Of a stretch of DNA of 5,348 bases, positions 5,286 through 5,348 are shown piece after piece; the stretch's first letter is position 1, and the number at the start of each line of letters is the position of its first letter. The notes under the pieces were generated by a model. That model searched no databases and had not been told where the DNA came from. It was given only the letters and a program-made list of their open reading frames with translations. The DNA is from Porphyromonadaceae bacterium UBA7087 (lineage in GTDB: Bacteria > Bacteroidota > Bacteroidia > Bacteroidales > Muribaculaceae): contig DKYZ01000039.1 of the NCBI GenBank assembly GCA_002493515.1, positions 1 through 5,348 of the forward strand, given 5' to 3'. The translations under genes were made by a program, and so were the position numbers.

Positions 5286-5347
5286 GCAAGTGGCTTTTCG
5301 GAGTGCCAAAACCATCAGGTTTTTGTACGGCGAAAAGCACAACTTGC
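5286..5347. other. Candidate oriT core: 62-bp nested interrupted palindrome
   Basis: Three nested inverted pairs share nearly the same centre (5315.5). The outermost is GCAAGT (5286-5291) with ACTTGC (5342-5347). The middle is a perfect 8-bp pair, GCTTTTCG (5293-5300) with CGAAAAGC (5331-5338). The inner is AAAACC (5308-5313) with GGTTTT (5318-5323) around the loop ATCA. Only the outer arms are offset by two bases. The site lies just upstream of the RHH accessory gene, where the oriT of Bacteroides elements of this group is found, and its AGCAAG outer arms with AAAA cores resemble those I remember from such origins. The nic position cannot be assigned, and the window ends one base past the structure. 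Confidence 0.6.
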
Positions 5348-5348
5348 T

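Noticed and set aside
4998..5342. 114-codon minus-strand frame over the oriT candidate
   Set aside because: It runs through the palindrome and the hairpins and then overlaps the RHH gene in the wrong frame. Its downstream half is a frame-shifted reading of that gene, and only its short NNNLRNHEPKNKK part is of note (see findings).
1..5348. CRISPR array, tRNA or rRNA gene, insertion sequence
   Set aside because: I saw no regular spacer-repeat pattern, no cloverleaf or rRNA-like sequence, no transposase and no terminal inverted repeats with target duplication.

Overview
The window looks like part of an integrative conjugative element (conjugative transposon) of a gut Bacteroidota, most likely Bacteroidales. 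The reasons are a MOBP-type relaxase of the Bacteroides kind, an RHH mobilization accessory protein, a ParA-type ATPase at the head of a tra block, A-rich leaders without Shine-Dalgarno sequences, and a Bacteroides-type -7 box (TAnnTTTG) before the ParA gene. The genes have moderate GC, and no host housekeeping gene is present. The species cannot be named from this sequence.

All supported genes lie on the minus strand, so the region reads from right to left. At the right edge (about 5241-5348) is a strongly structured block. Its core is a 62-bp nested interrupted palindrome that I interpret as the oriT or relaxosome assembly site. Next come a small RHH accessory protein (MobA-like, 4805-5191), an unusual 340-bp spacer full of short repeats and palindromes (4464-4804), and the relaxase (2877-4463). 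A 176-bp intergenic region follows (2701-2876), with a perfect palindrome and a candidate promoter.

After it comes a compact operon: a ParA/MinD-type ATPase (1837-2700), a DUF3408-like acidic protein with a C-terminal RHH-like segment (1374-1853), a double helix-turn-helix protein (781-1362), and a single-pass membrane protein with a long charged linker (110-769). The spacings are a 17-nt overlap, then 11 nt, then 11 nt. At the left edge another gene may begin (from 42 or 16, running off the window). In CTnDOT-type elements traA (ParA) to traD are followed by the small membrane protein TraE, so the expected next gene would be traE, but too little is visible to confirm this.

The genes plausibly act together. 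The RHH protein and relaxase bind and nick the origin. The ParA, DUF3408-like and double-HTH proteins look like DNA-positioning or regulatory factors made at the head of the transfer operon. The membrane protein begins the block that builds the mating apparatus. The least ordinary parts are the repeat-rich spacer between the two mob genes, the same-strand mob-to-tra layout with no coupling protein between, and the tandem-duplicated HTH protein.
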